A stretch of 25,236 nt of DNA from UBA9410 sp036123635 (lineage in GTDB: Bacteria; Actinomycetota; Acidimicrobiia; Acidimicrobiales; MedAcidi-G1), in NCBI GenBank assembly GCA_036123635.1, contig JAZADL010000100.1:1-25236 (forward strand), given 5' to 3'. Of the stretch, positions 23,811 to 25,236 are shown piece by piece. The translations under genes were made by a program, and so were the position numbers. Positions within the stretch are counted from its first letter, which is position 1, and the number at the start of each line of letters is the position of its first letter. The notes below the pieces were generated by a model. It worked only from the letters and a program-made list of their open reading frames with translations, had not been told where the DNA came from and ran no database searches.

Positions 23811-25070
23811 ATGTCCCATCAGGACCCCGCCTCCGCTGTCGACCTGTGTCGGTTTATCGACAGTTCACCTAGCCCATATCACGCTGTCGACGAGGTCGCT
23901 CGTCGACTAGATGAGGCCGGTTTCGTAGAAATCGGTCTGGATGATGATTCACCCGGACCCGGTCGCCATCTCGTACGTTCCGGAGGCGCTCTAGTGGCCT
24001 GGGTGGATCAAGGTCGGGCTGATGACGCCCCCGTGCGGATCGTCGGCGCCCACACCGATAGCCCGAACCTCCGGTTGAAGCCGGTTCCTGACCGTGGCGC
24101 TGCTGGATGCTCCCAATTGGGGGTGGAGGTTTACGGCGGGGTCCTCCTCAACTCATGGTTGGACCGAGACCTCGGGATTTCAGGTCGCCTGGCTGTCCGG
24201 GACGGCGATGGCGTACGACAAGTCCTGATACGTGATGACCGTCCCCTTGCTCGGATCCCGCAGTTGGCTATTCACCTCGACCGGGGCGTTAACGAGAAAG
24301 GACTGGTGCTGAACCCCCAAGACCACCTCTCCCCCATTACTGGAACCGGTGGGTTGAGACCAGGGGCATTCGAGGCTCTGGTGGCCTCGAGCGTCGGAGT
24401 CTCAGAGGATGCCGTAATTGGGTGGGATGTGATGTTCCACGACCTCTCCCCCTCAGTGTTGGTCGGCGCTAATCGTGATTTGGTGAGCGCACCGCGTATC
24501 GACAATCTCCTCTCCTGCCATGCCGGCACCCAGGCCCTAGTGGATACCGCTGAAGCCGACGGACCGGTCCCGGTCCTGGCCCTGTTTGACCATGAGGAAG
24601 TGGGCAGCGTGTCGAGCAGCGGGGCAGCAGGACCACTGCTGCCCCGGACCCTTCGACGCTTCGTGGCTCTGGAATCCCGAAGGTTTTCGGGATCGTTGGT
24701 GCTCTCCGTCGACGGGGCCCACGCCACGCATCCCAACTACGTCGACCGGCACGACCCGGAGCATCCAGTCCACCTGAACGGTGGTCCCGTTTTGAAGTTC
24801 AACGCCGGGGAGCGGTACGCCACTGACGCCGAGGGAGCTGGGATAGTGCGCCTAGCCGCCGAGCGGGCCGGGGTCCCCCTGCAGTTCTTCGTCAGCAGAG
24901 GAGATTTGCCCTGTGGCTCGACCATTGGTCCGGCCACTGCAGCCGGGACCGGAATCCGGACCGTCGACCTGGGTGTTGCCCAACTGGCCATGCACAGCGC
25001 CCGGGAAACCTGCGGCAGCTCTGACCCGGGCCACTTGCAGACCCTGCTGGTGGAGTTGTTGTCCGGCTAG
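23811..25070 (+). CDS. M18 family aminopeptidase (aspartyl aminopeptidase-like)
   Basis: A 419-residue cytoplasmic metallopeptidase that trims N-terminal residues, often acidic ones, from peptides. The dinuclear zinc site is recognisable: H81 in 'GAHTDSPNLRLKP', bridging D231 in 'SAPRIDNLLSC', catalytic E262 and ligand E263 in 'LFDHEEVGS', an Asp in 'SVDGAHATHPNY' and H395 in 'QLAMHSARETCG'. The order and spacing match M18 enzymes of about 430 residues (PepC/ApeB group). The ATG at 23811 matches the conserved start; longer readings would overlap gltB on the other strand. It is divergent from gltB, and its stop overlaps the convergent TrkH stop by three bases. The actual substrate preference is not visible in sequence. 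Confidence 0.94.
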   Translation: MSHQDPASAVDLCRFIDSSPSPYHAVDEVARRLDEAGFVEIGLDDDSPGPGRHLVRSGGALVAWVDQGRADDAPVRIVGAHTDSPNLRLKPVPDRGAAGCSQLGVEVYGGVLLNSWLDRDLGISGRLAVRDGDGVRQVLIRDDRPLARIPQLAIHLDRGVNEKGLVLNPQDHLSPITGTGGLRPGAFEALVASSVGVSEDAVIGWDVMFHDLSPSVLVGANRDLVSAPRIDNLLSCHAGTQALVDTAEADGPVPVLALFDHEEVGSVSSSGAAGPLLPRTLRRFVALESRRFSGSLVLSVDGAHATHPNYVDRHDPEHPVHLNGGPVLKFNAGERYATDAEGAGIVRLAAERAGVPLQFFVSRGDLPCGSTIGPATAAGTGIRTVDLGVAQLAMHSARETCGSSDPGHLQTLLVELLSG

Positions 25071-25234
25071 TGGCCGGGGTGCCTCGTCTGTCGGGCCGCT
25101 CCCCGGAAAGACCGGTAGGGCGCTACCAGCATCAACAGCATGGGGAAGATCTCCAAGCGTCCGACCAGCATCAGGAGGGCTAGCACCAAGCGAGCCGGAG
25201 TTGGGAAGCCGTCGACAAAGGAGGCCGTGGGGCC
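25067..25234 (-). CDS. TrkH-type potassium uptake protein, C-terminal end (partial)
   Basis: The last 55 residues of a membrane protein running off the window edge. The segment 'LVLALLMLVGRLEIFPMLLMLVAPYRSF' matches the final membrane helix of TrkH/KtrB potassium transporters, whose C-terminus carries the hallmark 'MLLGRLEIFP'. The upstream 'GPTASFVDGFPTPARL' is the end of the preceding loop. The stop codon lies on the minus strand at 25069-25067 and overlaps the aminopeptidase stop. This is a convergent arrangement. A TrkA-type regulatory partner would lie outside the window. Confidence 0.82.
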   Translation of the reverse strand, partial: GPTASFVDGFPTPARLVLALLMLVGRLEIFPMLLMLVAPYRSFRGAARQTRHPGH

Positions 25235-25236
25235 AG

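Overview
The window looks like chromosomal DNA from a GC-rich actinomycete-type bacterium. My best guess is an uncultivated Acidimicrobiia-like lineage (Actinomycetota). The reasons are GC-rich coding with many GTG starts, an AftD-type arabinofuranosyltransferase (DUF3367), a lipoprotein L,D-transpeptidase with a Thr/Pro-rich linker, a probable F420/flavin FDOR-type enzyme, and repeated TANNNT -10 boxes sitting exactly 6 nt before start codons, as in leaderless actinobacterial transcripts. The taxonomic call is inference; no rRNA or marker gene for phylogeny is present.

Left part (1-3756): the 3' end of a probable ABC-transporter solute-binding protein, a strong GC hairpin, then an AT-rich dif-like site directly in front of a Xer-type tyrosine recombinase. 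The recombinase overlaps a YqgE/AlgH gene by 4 nt. Convergent to these lies a two-gene minus-strand unit: a DEDDh exonuclease followed by a YkuD lipoprotein. Middle-left (3757-7684): a divergent MFS transporter with an FDOR/PPOX-type oxidoreductase, then a divergently transcribed pair made of a non-pyrrolysine MttB-family methyltransferase and a small EutQ-like cupin.

Centre (7685-17434): a cell-envelope glycan district. It holds an MBOAT (AlgI-like) O-acyltransferase, a GT4 glycosyltransferase overlapping a 1406-residue AftD-like GT-C enzyme, a DUF2142 membrane protein, an alpha/beta hydrolase and a hexapeptide-repeat acyltransferase. Together these suggest synthesis and acylation of a surface polysaccharide, possibly arabinose-containing, though the product cannot be read from sequence.

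Right part (17556-25236): core metabolism. gltD and gltB (NADPH glutamate synthase) form one minus-strand operon, with a divergent M18 aminopeptidase 34 bp away. The 3' end of a TrkH-type potassium transporter converges at the window edge.

The window is densely coding. No gene-free stretch exceeds 300 bases; the longest is 489-715, which holds the hairpin and the dif-like site. I saw no tRNA, rRNA, CRISPR array, insertion sequence or recognisable riboswitch. The most interesting local structure is the dif-like site beside a single Xer-type recombinase, followed by the MttB/cupin pair with its apparent CTG start, and the leaderless promoter pattern.
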